From Mugil cephalus (Eukaryota > Chordata > Actinopteri > Mugiliformes > Mugilidae): DNA of 64,000 bases. The position numbers were made by a program, and so were the translations under genes. The DNA lies in NCBI RefSeq assembly GCF_022458985.1, contig NC_061772.1, forward strand, positions 10,964,001 to 11,028,000, written 5' to 3'. This document shows positions 13,401 to 26,479 of this stretch, in pieces; position 1 is the first letter of the stretch; every line of letters starts with the position of its first letter. Below the pieces are notes generated by a model, which worked only from the letters and a program-made list of their open reading frames with translations, searched no databases and had not been told where the DNA came from.

Positions 13401-15588
13401 CGTGCCCCAATGTCCTTATTTGACATTACTGCCCCACCTGTCCAGGTTAAATGAGGCCGACCTCCAGGGCACAAAAATTAAGCCAAAAACAGCAGTTCCT
13501 CTAGTGGCCACAGGGTGGTGGCTGTTGGTATCACCCATACGAAGCTAAAGACTAAAGATGACAGGCACAGAGACACTTGTGACAGATTTAAAACTTTGGA
13601 AATTTTGAAATGTTCAAAACAATGAATCACCGACTTAAGGAAGAGAAAGATTAGAGAAGGTTTCTCAATTTCCTTCTCATTTATCATCTATTTTTGTCAG
13701 TTCAAACGGCCGCTGCACAGATTTTGGCAGCCGTGGCTAGCTAGCAAGCTAACTAACTAGTTAAAAACTAGTAAAACACCAAATGTGGCGAGAATTTTAA
13801 AACTCTGTAAAGGTCTTAAGTACCTTGATTCAGATATAGTGACACCAATTCGACCTGAAATTTATCAAATTCAGATACAAAAGCTTTCTTTAACTTTTTA
13901 ACACCGACTAAAAAAAAAAAAAAACGCTTGTATATAGCCACGTAGATGCAACCGTAGTCGCACTTTACTGTCAGTTTATTACTGTAAACAGACTTTGTTT
14001 TCTTTTTATGTAACCCTAAGTCATGTAGTTTGGAATGCCCCCAGGAATTAACGCTGGATTAGGTGACTACTGTTGGCATTAGCTAATTAATTGGATATGC
14101 CAACATTAGCGGTGATAATGACACAGTTTAATCCACTCCTCACACTTCTGTTCTTGTAGAGGGAGGAATTTTAAATCAGCTTTGATGCTTACCACTCAGC
14201 TACAAAGCGTTCCCTGGTAGTGCTGGTGCTCCTGACTGGGACTGATGGGCACAGCATCGTATTTGGACCAACAAAACATTTCCTATCGAATCTTACACAA
14301 ACCTCTGCTGACGGGAGCTTTGGACAGAGTTGGTGCTGAAATGGGGGGGTTTGTGTTGAAGTAGTGGAGTACTTTACCGTTATGTTAAATGCATCTATTT
14401 TTACACGACCGCCGACCGTGGTTTGTGTCACCAGAGGAATACTCCATACAGTAGCAGTCTGTTTTTAACACCACCACCGCTCAGACTTTTCTTTTTAATG
14501 ATGCGTTTTTCAGGCTTTTTCCTTCCCCTCTCTAACTCACCCTCTCCACTTTCAAGCTACCATTTCACTGCTTTATTTGAGCTATCCAGGTCACACACAA
14601 ACAGCTTATCCTGAAGAGTGAAATAAAACACATTCTCCGAGTTTCTAAATAGTGTAGAAATCTGGCGTATAAACAGCTGCCCGACACAAACACAGATATA
14701 TGCCAATGCGTAATATGAGTGGAGAGAGGGCTTTCATTTTTCATTTCACACATGTGCATTCCTATACAGTATGCTAACATATAAGGGTCTAGCAGGCTTA
14801 TAATTGCAGCGCTCTGAATGGCGAGAAAAGGTTTTACGACAGCTGCTTCCTCAGTTATTCCGTCTGATTCTTCCCCATTTTAAAGGAGCTCCAACAGGAT
14901 GGTAGGGCTGAGTCAGCGTCTCTGCTTCCTGAAACCTATTTCAACATACAGTAAAAAGGCACTTAACAAGCCTCTGCTTTACCAGTATTGACCAATAAGA
15001 TTACCAACTTGACTGCAGAATGTGGAGCTTTTTATGAAAGCTTCACTTCAGACCTGTAATAGTCTTTGTGATGGGGGTTAGATGGAGGAGAGGTCACAGG
15101 AAGCAGCAGCGTCAGAGTTTTTGAGTAAGCGAGTTGCAGTTTCACTGTGACCTGCATTGTCTTCAGATGGACTGGAGATGGAAACTATCTTTCTGCTACA
15201 TCTGGTGCACCCAACGGTTGATGTCTTTTACTCTGATTAATGTATGCACACACTTTCCATAAACCCAATAAAGAAATGACACATAAAGGTAAAGACACAA
15301 TGATGAACAAATGTTAACCAGAAACAAACATTTACTGAACTCAAAGAATATTTAAAGCTCTTATGCATACAAAATAAACTGGTAAAAACAGGTAGAGCAC
15401 AACTTCCACCTGCACGCACTCTGCTAGTGGGGGACGGCCAATGTATGGGCTGCACGGGTCCACAGAGTCCACAGTGTCTCCAGTAACACAGGGCTGCCTG
15501 TGGACGCTTGATTTGTAAAGCTTGTTACTGGAAAAAAAATAAATATATATATATATATTTATACATATGCACATATATGTATAAAATG

Positions 15589-15653
15589 TCGGCCGATGCT
15601 GATACCAGTAAAATACGCAAATATCGGCCCGATATATATCGGTCCATCTCTAG
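15589..15653 (-). mobile_element. hAT-like MITE end (fragment)
   Basis: In reverse complement the stretch begins CTAGAGATGGACCGATATAT and continues with repeated ATCGG/CCGAT palindromic words. This resembles the termini of widespread fish hAT-type MITEs. An AT-rich microsatellite abuts it at 15,539-15,585. The other end of the element was not located. Confidence 0.5.
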
Positions 15654-18600
15654 TTGAAATGAGAGAGAAAGCCTTTGTCATTGATTCTCACTAGCCAATA
15701 TCAAAACTTGAAGATCATAAAAGTATTAACACTGAGCTGATTCAACATCAAAGCGCACCAGAAACAGATGGTATTAACAGAAATTCTGCACTGGTTCTCT
15801 TTAAGGGCGACACTTTCACAGAGTCAATCTACAGCGAATGTCAGATGATAATTGAATGTCCCCGACTGTGATGCATAGTGAGAAATTAACACCTCCCACA
15901 AACCACTGTTCATTTATCTATGTACCCACCACTTTGGCAGCCGACCAGACTTTATCTGGACACGTGTTCCATTTCCACCAAATGGAAACATTGAGCTTTG
16001 CTGGGCACATGCTATGGACAGGCCCTGCTTCATCTATTCCCTCTGTGAGGCTACTGACAGGTCAAAATTTCAGAATCATTTTCAGCAAATCATTTTATTA
16101 CATGTTGCTTAAAATGTCTCACAAATCATACAAGTGAGAGTACACAAGGTGGAGGCCTAAACACAACGTCAGCATTTGGATCCTGTGACAAATTCGCACA
16201 CCCTCCAGGAGGCCAGGGTGGATGCTTGCCACGTACCTCAATCTCCTGCGCTTTATATTTGACTTGCAAGTCAGCAGCAACAAACAAACAGCTGAGAGCA
16301 GAGAAGATAGAGCACACTTCAAAAAGCAACCTGAGCTAAATTATTACCTACAGATCAGACACATGCTGATACAGACATATTTTTTTATTTTTGAAAAGTT
16401 ATTTCAACTTCCAGCTCGTAAACACAACCACCTTACAATTGTAGGCAGCAGAGTAGAGATTAATGTTTAAAAAAAAAAATAAAGGGAACAGCGTAAGAAC
16501 TCCATCACTGGATCAAACTGCAAAATCTGCCAAAGATGTTTCTGCACCTGCATTAAAAGAGAAATAGCGGAGCCGACTTTTTGCAGGTGCTGATCATTTC
16601 ATTCAGGGAGTAACTCACAGAGCACGGTTGGTTCCGTTTGTGTGTACAGAGCAAATGAGTTGTGACACGCCCTCATCACTACACGCTTGCAGACTCTTGT
16701 AACTGGTCACAATGATGAGGGAAAATTGGATTTCAGGAAATCAGAGCATCCGCAGCATCTGATTGAGTATCTAGATGCTGCTGCTGCTGCCAGACACCTC
16801 CGATGCGCTGGAGGCATAAAACTACATATCCTGCGTCAGGTAAACTGCTCGGCTGAATAACTTATAAATAGCAGTTGCATCGGCCCGTGGGTAACGTGTG
16901 TTCTCACAGCAAACCTAAAACGCTTCAGGGAACAACTGCAGGCCGGCTGCACCGAGTCCACTCTCTCTGACTGAAGGCCATCATTTCCATTAAAGCACTA
17001 ACAGTAACACAGCAGTGATAGTGTGCTGCGGTTAAATTACAGATGTGGCAGATTGTTTCAGTTACACCTGCAGCTCTTCTTTTATTTGAATGACCGTACC
17101 ACAAACAGGGCACAGGCGAAATACTGTGCGCTCCATATCAGGCCTATTTGAATACTTTAGCGTGATAACAGGAACACAGATTACTGCTGACCTCACTGCG
17201 AGCGTGTCACCGCTGTAACGCAGCTACAATAGTTTCCCTCTCAGTGACAAACTGAATAAAGGAGAACAAAGGAGGCCGCCCTGTTTTCTCTCGATGTTAA
17301 AATAAAAAACAGCTCTTTGTAAAACTCTCGTCTCCGCGTTGGTCCCGCGAACAATGGGTATCCTCGCCTCTTTCAAGTTTTCCTTCAACGCTCGTCATCT
17401 GCCAGCGAGGAAAATCATCATAAGGAGAAAATAATCCAGTGTGGAGCGCACGCACCCAACCAACCAACCAACGCCTGAGAGGATGTAATGCGCAAGATAA
17501 AAAGACACAGCAAATACAATCACAGATCAGGATATAGTCAAACTGTCTGCCAGAAGAAGAAGAATATAAACCACAGGCATAAACCTCAACCTGTGTGGAT
17601 CTATTAAGGAAATTGTTTGTCATCTTTCTTGGCTTTGTCTCAGTCTTTATCCCTCTTCATCTACACAAAAGTCGGTCGATTTCAGAGCTGGCACATCGGC
17701 TAACTTCTTCTGACTTGCGCAAATATAACCCGACAACGACCTACCACTACCCCCTTATGGATCTTGCGTCTATCCCACCACATTTTTCCTTTTCATTTCT
17801 GTCCTCCATCTTTCGGCAGTCACTCTTTCTTTGTCCGCTTTGGCGTAACTAAATAACAGTGATTGGTATAATTGAGTGTTGGCTGAGGTTGTTACTTCTC
17901 ACCACTACATCTATCAAGTGTTTGCGTTTCCTCATGGCACTTAACTGCAGCTTTACCACTCAAACGCTTTGAGTCATTTTTTTTTAAATAGTTTGTTCAG
18001 CTCAGAAAGACGCAGATAAAAGCGTCCAGCATTACTTGTATTACCGCAAGCTTCTTACTCTGCATTACTGCATTATTTTAATTAACCTGATTTTTTTTGT
18101 TGTTGTTGTTGAATTGTGGAATATCACAATTACGACATACATTTGAAATGAAACGGCGGACACTAAGGGCTTTAAATGCACTACGAGTGTGGACTAAAGC
18201 AGAAGAAGACAAGTTACACAGCTCTCGCTGAAAGTTGTTTCTTCGGCATTTTTGGTTTCGGTATTTAAAAATTGCAAATCAGCTTAAGAAAATTGCACAA
18301 GCATGGCCGTCATGCAGTCATTCATGACCTCAGACCGGAGGGCTTATCATCCAAGGAGGCTCACGAGAAGACATAGCAACACCTGAGGAAGAACTGCGCT
18401 GCTCAGCTCTGTGGTCACCATATTGCAGTGGACCGCGTTCTGCATGTACAGGTTATAAACTTGAAGTGATCAACACTGGACCAAATATGTGAATGCATGA
18501 GGTGGATTTCAAAACTTTACTCCGGCCTTGGGCCACAAACGTATCACTCCTTGCGATGTGTGCACCATGAAGCAAACAGGAAGAGATTTTGGACATAGCC

Positions 18601-19088
18601 CCAGACACTGGCAGGACGAGCGTCACAACACGACAAAGGAGCACCAGTCATAGCAATTAATGCTGTTGAAGGGTTTAGACGACACAGATTACAACTACAA
18701 CATTAGGTTTAAGGCTGCATGACGTGTGCAACTGTGGTTCATGAGAGCAGACATTTTTTGTTTCACAGCTTGAGTTGTTGACTCTGTGAAAGTCACGCTT
18801 TCTTCGCTTTCTTAGAAAATGCTGTGGTGTAGCAGGAAAACTCTGATACAGCAGTTACAACCAACTTCTACAAAGCAGCGGAATAATATCCAGACAGAGG
18901 AAGTGCTACTGAGGCCAGGGCTTATTTTCACCCTTAAACCACAGATGATAATAAACTGTCCTTGGCCTTCACATGCCAAAGTTTACTACCGCTGGTAGTT
19001 CTTTGGACTTGTCTCTGAGGGAGGCCAGGTGAAACAGGAACAGTTCCTTTTCTCGCACATATGCCGTGTCTCAAGAAATGCGCCCGTC

Positions 19089-19090
<2 letters not shown>

Positions 19091-19155
<65 letters not shown>
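19091..19155 (+). repeat. Long (CA)n microsatellite, about 32 units
   Basis: A pure CA run of 65 bases in GALNT2 intron 1. The histidine/threonine-rich and cysteine/valine-rich open frames crossing it come from the repeat. It is a likely polymorphic marker. Confidence 0.97.
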
Positions 19156-19158
<3 letters not shown>

Positions 19159-19701
19159 TGTGGAGCTGTTTCGCCACCACAACAACACACTCCATCTCCT
19201 GGGACTCTCAGCTATTGTGTAAGAACGACTGCGAAACAGTTTCCTGGTTAAAAAGACCATTTTCTCTAACTGAACCATGGGAAAATAAATCCAGGAAAAA
19301 CAGCCGTGACACAACATCTTCTTTGGCATCTCCATTTACACCGTGAGTCGGCCGAGCGTTTGTCTGGAGGGATCATTACTTTAAAGAAGCGAGCGCGCGC
19401 AATCAATACTTCAAACAAAAACTGTATAACTGAAAAAGACCCACCTGGTTTAATTTAAACCGTCTATTGATTCATTTGCTCTGTGGGACTGCATCTAGTT
19501 AGTTAGCAACAGTGAATGTGTGCTATGGCTGAAGTGACACTGTACTTTGGGATTATAAACACATCGAGCTGCTGGTGACCTCAAGGGGATTCAAAGGCTA
19601 CGACTGTACAGTGGTTACACAATAACATGTCATCAGCATAATGGGTAGAGCAGTGTGTGTGTGTGTGTGTGTGTACAGACATAAAGACTCCATGTCGGAT
19701 A

Positions 19702-19797
19702 TACACTCACTTGCCAGTTCATTAGGTACACTAATATAAGACATATACTATTCCTTTTTGCTAGTGTACCCCATGAACTGAAAAGTGAGAGTGTAAA
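19702..19797. repeat. Palindromic MITE, about 96 bp
   Basis: The left arm contains CACTCACTTGCCAGTTCATT followed by AGGTACACTA. The right arm, in reverse complement, reads CACTCTCACTTTTCAGTTCA followed by TGGGGTACACTAG. The two arms form an almost complete hairpin with a short centre. This is the most complete copy of a family also represented at 4,632, 7,940 and 23,754. Confidence 0.7.
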
Positions 19798-22700
19798 TAA
19801 AGGAGCAGAACTCAACACAACCTCAGTGTAACACGATAAAACCATAATGCCACATCCTCGTCTGCGCACCCCCCCTCCCCAAATTTCTGCTTTAGAACAG
19901 CAAATCGCTCGGAGCCGTAGAAGTCACGCAGCCACAGGTGAGAGACAGATGTATTGATATAGGCCAAGCGTGAGACATGCACGGACAGGCAGGAGCCGAA
20001 AGGCACCGAGCTGCAGATAACAGAGACTGTAACTTTCACCCGATTCGTGTGCGCTTCACTGGGAGGAGAGAGGCCACTCAGTCCACAGTCCTCTCCCGTC
20101 GACGGCAAGCTAAATGCGAACTTCTCGACCGGCGCAAGGCTCCGCCGCACCTTCGGGTGACGGCTGACAACAGGGTTCAACATGTGCAGAAGTGAATCCG
20201 GCACGATTGCTCACAGCCTGCCTTTGTATTTGGCTCAAGAACTGTCACTCTTGCCCTTTCCCCCTTTGTCTTTTTGTAACGGGCAAAATAATTATAACTA
20301 ATTTTAAGTCTAAGATGAGGAGACAAACCTCATCATAGACAAAGAAAACATGGTTCCAATTACAGCTTGCCGCACGCTCTGCTTAGACATAATGAAACTT
20401 TCTTAATTAAGCGTGTGTTTTCTGTTTTGTTTTTTCATTTTTTCCAGTGGTTTGGTGCCACTCTCCACTGACTGCCATTTAGCTCCCCTAGCATCCTGTT
20501 TATTAGCAGGAAGGTGGACTCAGCAGAGAGAGGTCGGCTTCTTAGGAGCTGGCAGGAAAACCCCCCTATGGCCTGTCCAACAAGGAGGACTTTAATGGGG
20601 CGTCATGGTGAGGCTGCAGGCTCATATGTGCAACATTACCCTCCTGTGTACAACAATGCACTTACAGATACATGGGTCTGCACCGTCGCTACCTGTAGTA
20701 GCCCACTGTTTTCCAGTCGTTCTACACGCTGTGTAGTAAGTATGGGAGAAGAAAAGAGGACATTTCCCTCAGTCTAATAACATAAAAGGAAAAGATTTTA
20801 CAGTTATTATGGGAAAAGCTGAAATTTATTTTCAATTTCTAACTGAGCGGGGCTGATAATATGAACAGTCGGCTGGCCTTTGCTGGAAAACGTTTGAAAA
20901 ATTAAAACGCTTCTATAAATGACGGCGCTTTTAAAGAGATTCCATGGCGAATGGGTTTTTAAAGCACCAAAATGAAGCTGCGCGGCGGTAAAAGTCATGT
21001 CTAAGCCTGAGTCCTCTCATCTGACACAGTTAAGCTGATGACGGAGGCCAGTCAGCATGAGAAACGCTGCGGTGCGCTCACTGTGTACACTAATAAAAGA
21101 AAGACAAACTTCCCCACTCACACACCTTCACATTTGTGAACAAACAATGAGGGACATTTTGTAGAGGCTTGCTGTTGACCCCTAGAGATACAGGGTGACA
21201 TTTGGGTTTGTTTTATTGGCACACCCCAAAAAAAATAAAAATAAAAGGCTCCTTCCGAGGCGGCGGCGGCTTTCCCTTCTGCTCAGAGCGCTGTGATAGC
21301 TCGCGGGCTCTAATACGTTGTTCACTAAGTATCTTTAAATTGACACACACACACTCCGACAAGAGACACATTCTTCCAAATAGGGGGCTTTTCAGCAGAT
21401 AATAGTGCAAAAGCTCTTCGGTTACCGCTTTGATCTTAAGAGCCACAGTATAGTTGGTGTGCGACAGAGCCAAAGGAGCCGGCTGCACTAATTCTCCTGG
21501 CAGAGACGGTGTCTTTCAGATAATTCATTTGTATTAGCGGCCATGATAGGGAGTCTTTCTCATGCTGGCGGCCTCAGAGCTGCTGGATGCACCACAGCAG
21601 ATGACGCAGCAACATGTGGCCTTGTGAGATCAACTACTGGTTGAGGGCACAACCTGGAAGCAGAAGGACGGAACGGTAGAAAATCTAGTCTAGTGCGGGA
21701 TGCAAATAAGGATATTTTGCAGTTAAATATCCATGTCCAGCGTCCATGAACCTTATTTCAAAAGGCGCTGTTGTCCAGGAAGCTCCCCGAGAACTATAAT
21801 TGCAGATGCACATAGGCTCAACAAAGTCCGAAATTCACTGCCATTTCACTGTGTTTACACGTTTTTTCAGCAGCATGTACTTAGGTCCACATCAGTCATC
21901 GCACATTCCATAAACAAAGCTTCCTCCTCAGCTGGGAAAGTACCTTTCCTAAAAGAACGAGCTGAAATGTAGTTTTAATTACCATCGTCATCCTCGGTTC
22001 TCGCAGTGCAAACACAAGAAGTTCCTGCAACAGATAACGGAGCGATGGAAGGTTCCTGCTATCTCATGAAATGAAAAAGAAACACGAGAACGTCCTGAGT
22101 GATTGTGAGACTCTGGATTGGGGCTTTTATCATCAATTTTGAAACATCGTCATCAAAAATGAATTCGAAACATGCGCCGCGTGTGCATTTTCTCTGTTTT
22201 AGGCTTTAAGGTTTGCCCTCCTGCAACAGGCCCACACGTAGCCTCTGCCTTAGGTGGCTGCGCCAGTGAAAGCCTTTATACCTGCGTGCTGCTGCGTCAG
22301 CACTGTTCGGCAATTACACCACTAAATCCCAGGTCTTCAGCGACTCAGCCTCGTTGAATTTCTCTGTGTACTTCAAACAGTGGTGAGGGGGACAGAGCGT
22401 TTCATGTTGGGAGTGTGAGCTAATAAACGTGGCTCAGCAGTTTCACTGAAATCCCTCCAACACGCAAAACAGAGAAGACGTCTGGGTAGATGGTGTGCAG
22501 GAGGCAGAACAAGGGGGGAAATTACTGGGCTTGTCTGGCTGCTGAGAGACGTGAACGAGGAAATGCCTTTTGGACCAATCACGGCTTGCTGTGGTCTGTG
22601 GCACCGCAACATGTAGTTAAATTTGTGGGGAGGTGCACGCCAGGCTATGTGTGTAGGGTCCAGAGCTACGCCTCACAAAGTGACACGCAATCACAAACCT

Positions 22701-23753
22701 GCTTTGTGCCGTCAATCAGCTCTTTGGCCTTTGGAAACATAACGATCGAGCGTTTGAACCGATTTTGCGTCTTTTATAAATCAAAACAACTCATTAAATC
22801 AAGCCGGTTCAACAGCAGTGACAGTGATCTCTAGTTGCATCACTGAAAGCCTGAATTCGGGTTTGAACCGGTTTCATAGGAAATTCATTACATCTGTGGA
22901 GAGACTTTATGTAAGCGATGAGCGCCTTTGAAAAATTCACGAAACCAGAGTCATAAAGTTTGTTCCATGACAGCAGAGAGAAATTATTAACTTCCTCTTC
23001 TCATTCGGACGGCGGGAAGATGTGATGGAAAACACTTCACCTGTGCAGCCCCGCGTTTGTTTAAACAGATTAAATGTCGCTGCATGCAGAGACGCCAGCC
23101 AGGCACAGAGCGCCGTCCATATGGATGCTACTTGCAATTCAACTCGAGGGAAAACTGCTTATCACGGGGCGCCACTTTGACCCCTTAAGAACCTCAAATA
23201 CAAACACACACACACACACACACACAAACGGAGCGAGCCGAGCTATCAGCCTAATGGAAAAGTGAAAGGGCTGATCTGGTTGACTGGAGTAAAGCAAACA
23301 CAGAGAGACAGATAGGACAAGACAAGAGACAGGTGGAATACACACAGGACGTTAACACGCACGCACACACAACCAAATTTAGATGGGGAATAGAGGCAGT
23401 GTAGTGTGCATACAACCGCCCACGCAGAGCATTTCATACACACAGCAGGATGCGCCGGTCTACATTAGCACAAACACACACAGCCAGAGATCATGGCCTC
23501 TCAGCCCCAAGAAAGTGATTCAGTCGCTCTCACGCTCTAAATATACACGTGCGTACAGCCGCGTCTTACTCTACGCACGAACACCTGGAGGATATTTAAC
23601 TTACAATTCATGCATGACATACTAGTGCATGTACAGGCCAGGTTCACCTGGAAAGGAATCCAGGCCAACACATACACTGAGTCAGTTGTACCAGCTATTA
23701 GACGGCTGTCTGGTGGAGTCAGTGAAGTCACAAGAGGAGCCCCAGAAAACTGG

Positions 23754-23779
23754 CTGAGTGTCAATTCATTAGGGACACG
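23754..23779 (+). repeat. MITE-end fragment (TCAATTCATTAGGGACAC)
   Basis: A diverged copy of the TTCATTAGGTACAC terminal motif seen at 19,702. Only one arm is evident. Confidence 0.4.
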
Positions 23780-24341
23780 AGCCTGATTAAATAGTCCCGC
23801 CTTTATAACCAGAGAACGTCCGGTTACTATTTAAACTGTCTCAGAGAGGCGTTGATTCAATGGTGTGGTGGTTTCAGAGGCTGCAGCGAGGTGCTGCAGT
23901 TAATTTGTATTGAGTCACACCGAGGAGCGGTTCTAATGTGGCCGAACATACCAATTATTTTCATTATTGATTGATCTGGCAGGTCATCCCTGGATTAATC
24001 ACTTTCATCTGCGAAATGTCTAAAAGCAGTGACAAAAGCCCATCACGGTTTCCAAGGCGATGCCTTCACATGTCGTCTTTTGCCTTCCCATCAGTCAAAA
24101 CATCCCTTTTTACTGTCATTTAAGAAAAAAATTAAAAGCAGCGAATTATCCTTATGTGTTTTGAGCTGGATGGAGGACAGACAAATCTGTAGAAAGGTAG
24201 GTTTTACAGAATTGAATAAAATCCCTCGATTAGGCCGGACCAAGGCTAGAATCCATTTTTGCTTTAACATCGACATTTAAACTGTTCAAACAAACGTGGT
24301 GCTGCACAGGTGAAGTGTTTCCCATCACATCCTCCTGCCGT

Positions 24342-24541
24342 CAGACTACATCCTGCTGGGGAGTGTCATTGTTATGGGATGGGGGTGGCTGATCTGGTCT
24401 AGGTGAGTAGTAGTCTACATATCTAAGTAACATCCTCATGAATACCAGGTCCAAAAGTTCCCCAGCAGAACAATGAGTTGTCACAAGATGTTTAATGTTA
24501 TTCACTTCTGTCTAGTGGCCATAGTGTTATGAATGGTCGGT
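24342..24541 (+). mobile_element. Tc1/mariner-like remnant, copy C (partial)
   Basis: It shares the order of words seen in the other two copies: CATCCTGCTGGGG, GTGTCATTGTTATGGGATGG, TCTAAGTAACATCC, CCCAGCAGAACAATG and CACAAGATGTTTAATG. It ends in a diverged terminus at GGTCGGTG. The 5' third of the family consensus is missing and it has no coding capacity. Confidence 0.65.
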
Positions 24542-25439
24542 GTGTAAAGCAATTCAAGTTGTCATGTTTACTTTGTAATTTCAAAAAGTCTTAATTCTTC
24601 CAGCTCTGTCAATAGTCAGTAAATATGTACATTTAAAAACAAGATTACCAGAGGATTTATTTCAGACTTCACTAGGTTTAGCTCAGCAAATCCGCACCTA
24701 GCAGATATCTGTAGAAAGGCGTGACACCAAATCAGAAGTTCACCTGAGTCAAGGGTTTTTCACCGAATAAAACCACATCGTTTGTAAAAAAAAAAACGTA
24801 GGTTACCGTGCATGCAGCAGTGTGGTGAGTGGGTGCTGTAACCCGGCGTAATCTGCACATTTCCTGATTTCTCTCTCAGCTCGTTTCTGGGAGCAGCAGC
24901 TTGTGCTGACGTGCTCTACAGCCTGAAAACCCCCCCGGCCCTCGGAGCCAGGCCGGCAGCCTCATATTAATAACAATCACCCTTCATGTTTTCACATCTT
25001 ATCCTTTCACATTAAGCGACCGGGCGCTGTCGCTGTGAAGTGTTTAACGAGCTGCCCGGTGTGGACGTGCTCCGCTCCCACTGCCACGGGAAGCCAATCT
25101 CCGGCTCAGCGCAGCGGGAGGTCGGTGCGCGCAGACCGGCCAGCCCCGCTACCCTGCTGCCCTTGTCCACACTCATCTCCACCAAATCAATGCCTGCCCA
25201 CTGATACTAGCAGGCCCTTTATCACATTCCTCGCAGCATCGTGCAGCCGCTGAAAAAAGCAAAAACGAAATCAGCGAGCTCACGAAAAGGAGAAAAAAAA
25301 AGGGGGGAGACACGCCAGACAAATCACACCGCTCCATCTTCGCTTTGTCCTGGGAGAAAACATCCACACCGACACCGAGAAATCGGAGAAATAATAATGA
25401 TAATAAGAAAAAGAAGCAGTCGAGGAACGGAAATCCTAC

Positions 25440-25535
25440 CTTTCGACTCAACGCTGTCCCCGAGTAGAAGTAGTAGGCTATCCCCAGCACCCACAGCACC
25501 GCGAAACACAATAATATCCTTGATTTCCTCCGCAT
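25440..25535 (-). CDS. GALNT2: Polypeptide N-acetylgalactosaminyltransferase 2, coding exon 1 (partial)
   Basis: GALNT2 starts mucin-type O-glycosylation in the Golgi by transferring GalNAc from UDP-GalNAc to Ser/Thr. Only the first 32 codons are in the window. They encode a short basic cytosolic tail (MRRKSR), a single hydrophobic signal-anchor ([18 protein letters not shown]) and the start of the lumenal stem (SGTALSRK). This near-matches the human N-terminus as I recall it ([20 protein letters not shown]), but the stem lacks the glycine-rich extension seen in human. The exon ends in phase 0 at AAAG|GTAGGA. The catalytic GT-A domain and the ricin-type lectin domain are encoded outside the window, to the left. 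The gene is read toward the left edge; the CpG-rich sequence upstream is its promoter. Confidence 0.93.
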
Positions 25536-25540
25536 GGCTG

Positions 25541-25870
25541 CTCGTTTTCTTCCAGTCCGCCTGCCTGTGCGTTAACGCGGCTCTCCGCTCTCCTCTCCCC
25601 CGGCAGGCTGTGGCGGCTCGTCCCGGTCGGCTGTGTCCGTGCAGGGCGCTTCGCCGTGCGGCTTCGGCAGGTTTCGTCACTCGGTCAGGGGGAGCGAAGG
25701 GAGCAGGAAGCAGCGAGCCAGCATCGGCAGGGTTAGAGGGCAAAGGCTAGCCGACTCTAATCCAATCAAACACCGGCTCAGGAAGCCCCGGAGGAGGGCC
25801 GGGGCTGGCAGGAGTCGAGCCGTGCCGTACGGTTCCGTGCTAAACGGCGAAAGGAGGGGGGTGGGGACCG
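25541..25870 (-). promoter_or_regulatory. GALNT2: CpG-rich GALNT2 promoter and 5' UTR
   Basis: This is a locally GC-rich, CpG-dense stretch directly upstream of the GALNT2 start codon, in contrast to the AT-richer DNA on either side. I see no TATA box at a suitable distance, which fits a housekeeping CpG-island promoter. The open frames on both strands here (for example 25,633-25,926 plus) are GC-rich by-products without recognisable domains. The exact transcription start cannot be read. Confidence 0.6.
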
Positions 25871-26479
25871 TCCCTGTGGGAAATGATTGTTGTAAAATTT
25901 CAGTAATGTGGCTCTGGGTGCCGTGAGAGGGGATCAGTGATCAGCAAGCTACACGGGTTCGCTGTCTATATGGGGACGGTAGGGGCGCCAGAGACACTTT
26001 AACCCGGGTTAAACAGAAAAGACAAAAGCTTTCTGTTTAAAGCTTCACTGGGCTGATGGGAGGCAACCAAAGACAGATGGAAACATGAATGCGAACGAAT
26101 TGAAGGATTTGATTTCATTATCTCATGTCCCCCTATTCATCCTTGTCTTGTAATCTAGTAGAAACATCTGGGACAACAGTAGAAATACAAGTCCACGGCT
26201 GGGATGATCCAAATCCAAATCTGATAAGTTTGTATTTATTTGAAAGTGCTAAACAAAAAGAAAAATATTTTCCTCATTTGTCTAGTTCAGGATCCAACTT
26301 GATCCATGCAGAAAAGTTTCATTTCCTTTTAGCAAACTTCTTAGCCCTTGGGATGTACTGTTTCCAGGGTATCACAGTGATTATTTTTCACAATTTAAAT
26401 CTTCAATCGAGAAAATTATCAGCTGATCAGTCAAGTTTATCATTAGTTGGAAGTCAATAAAAAACTCAACAATGACGCC
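25871..26479. other. Intergenic, nothing recognised
   Basis: Sequence between the GALNT2 promoter and a Tc1-like remnant. Short AT-rich open frames on both strands have no similarity I recognise. Confidence 0.6.

Larger units (their letters stand above)
1..25439 (-). other. GALNT2: GALNT2 intron 1 (5' part; continues beyond window)
   Basis: This stretch follows the GALNT2 exon 1 splice donor on the minus strand. I found no later GALNT2 exon in it: a search by eye for the family's conserved exon 2 start (EDWNEID-like residues) gave nothing. The open frames here are short and explained by CT-rich, CA/GT or poly-purine sequence, with no recognisable domains. A very long first intron is typical of GALNT2 in vertebrates. 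The identifiable contents are microsatellites and small transposon remnants, listed separately; the rest is unremarkable AT-moderate DNA. Enhancers or non-coding RNAs could be hidden here, but nothing visible supports one. Confidence 0.8.

Noticed and set aside
16126..16329. Minus-strand frame with a possible acceptor and a donor (GAG|GTACGTGG), considered as a GALNT2 exon
   Set aside because: The peptide (LQVKYKAQEIEVRGK) does not match any part of GALNT2, and the acceptor is weak.
18934..19346. Cysteine/valine-rich and histidine/threonine-rich open frames
   Set aside because: Both are translations of the (CA)n microsatellite.
25241..25926. Overlapping GC-rich open frames on the plus strand
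   Set aside because: They run antisense to GALNT2 exon 1 and its CpG-rich promoter. GC-rich DNA has few stop codons, and no domain is seen.
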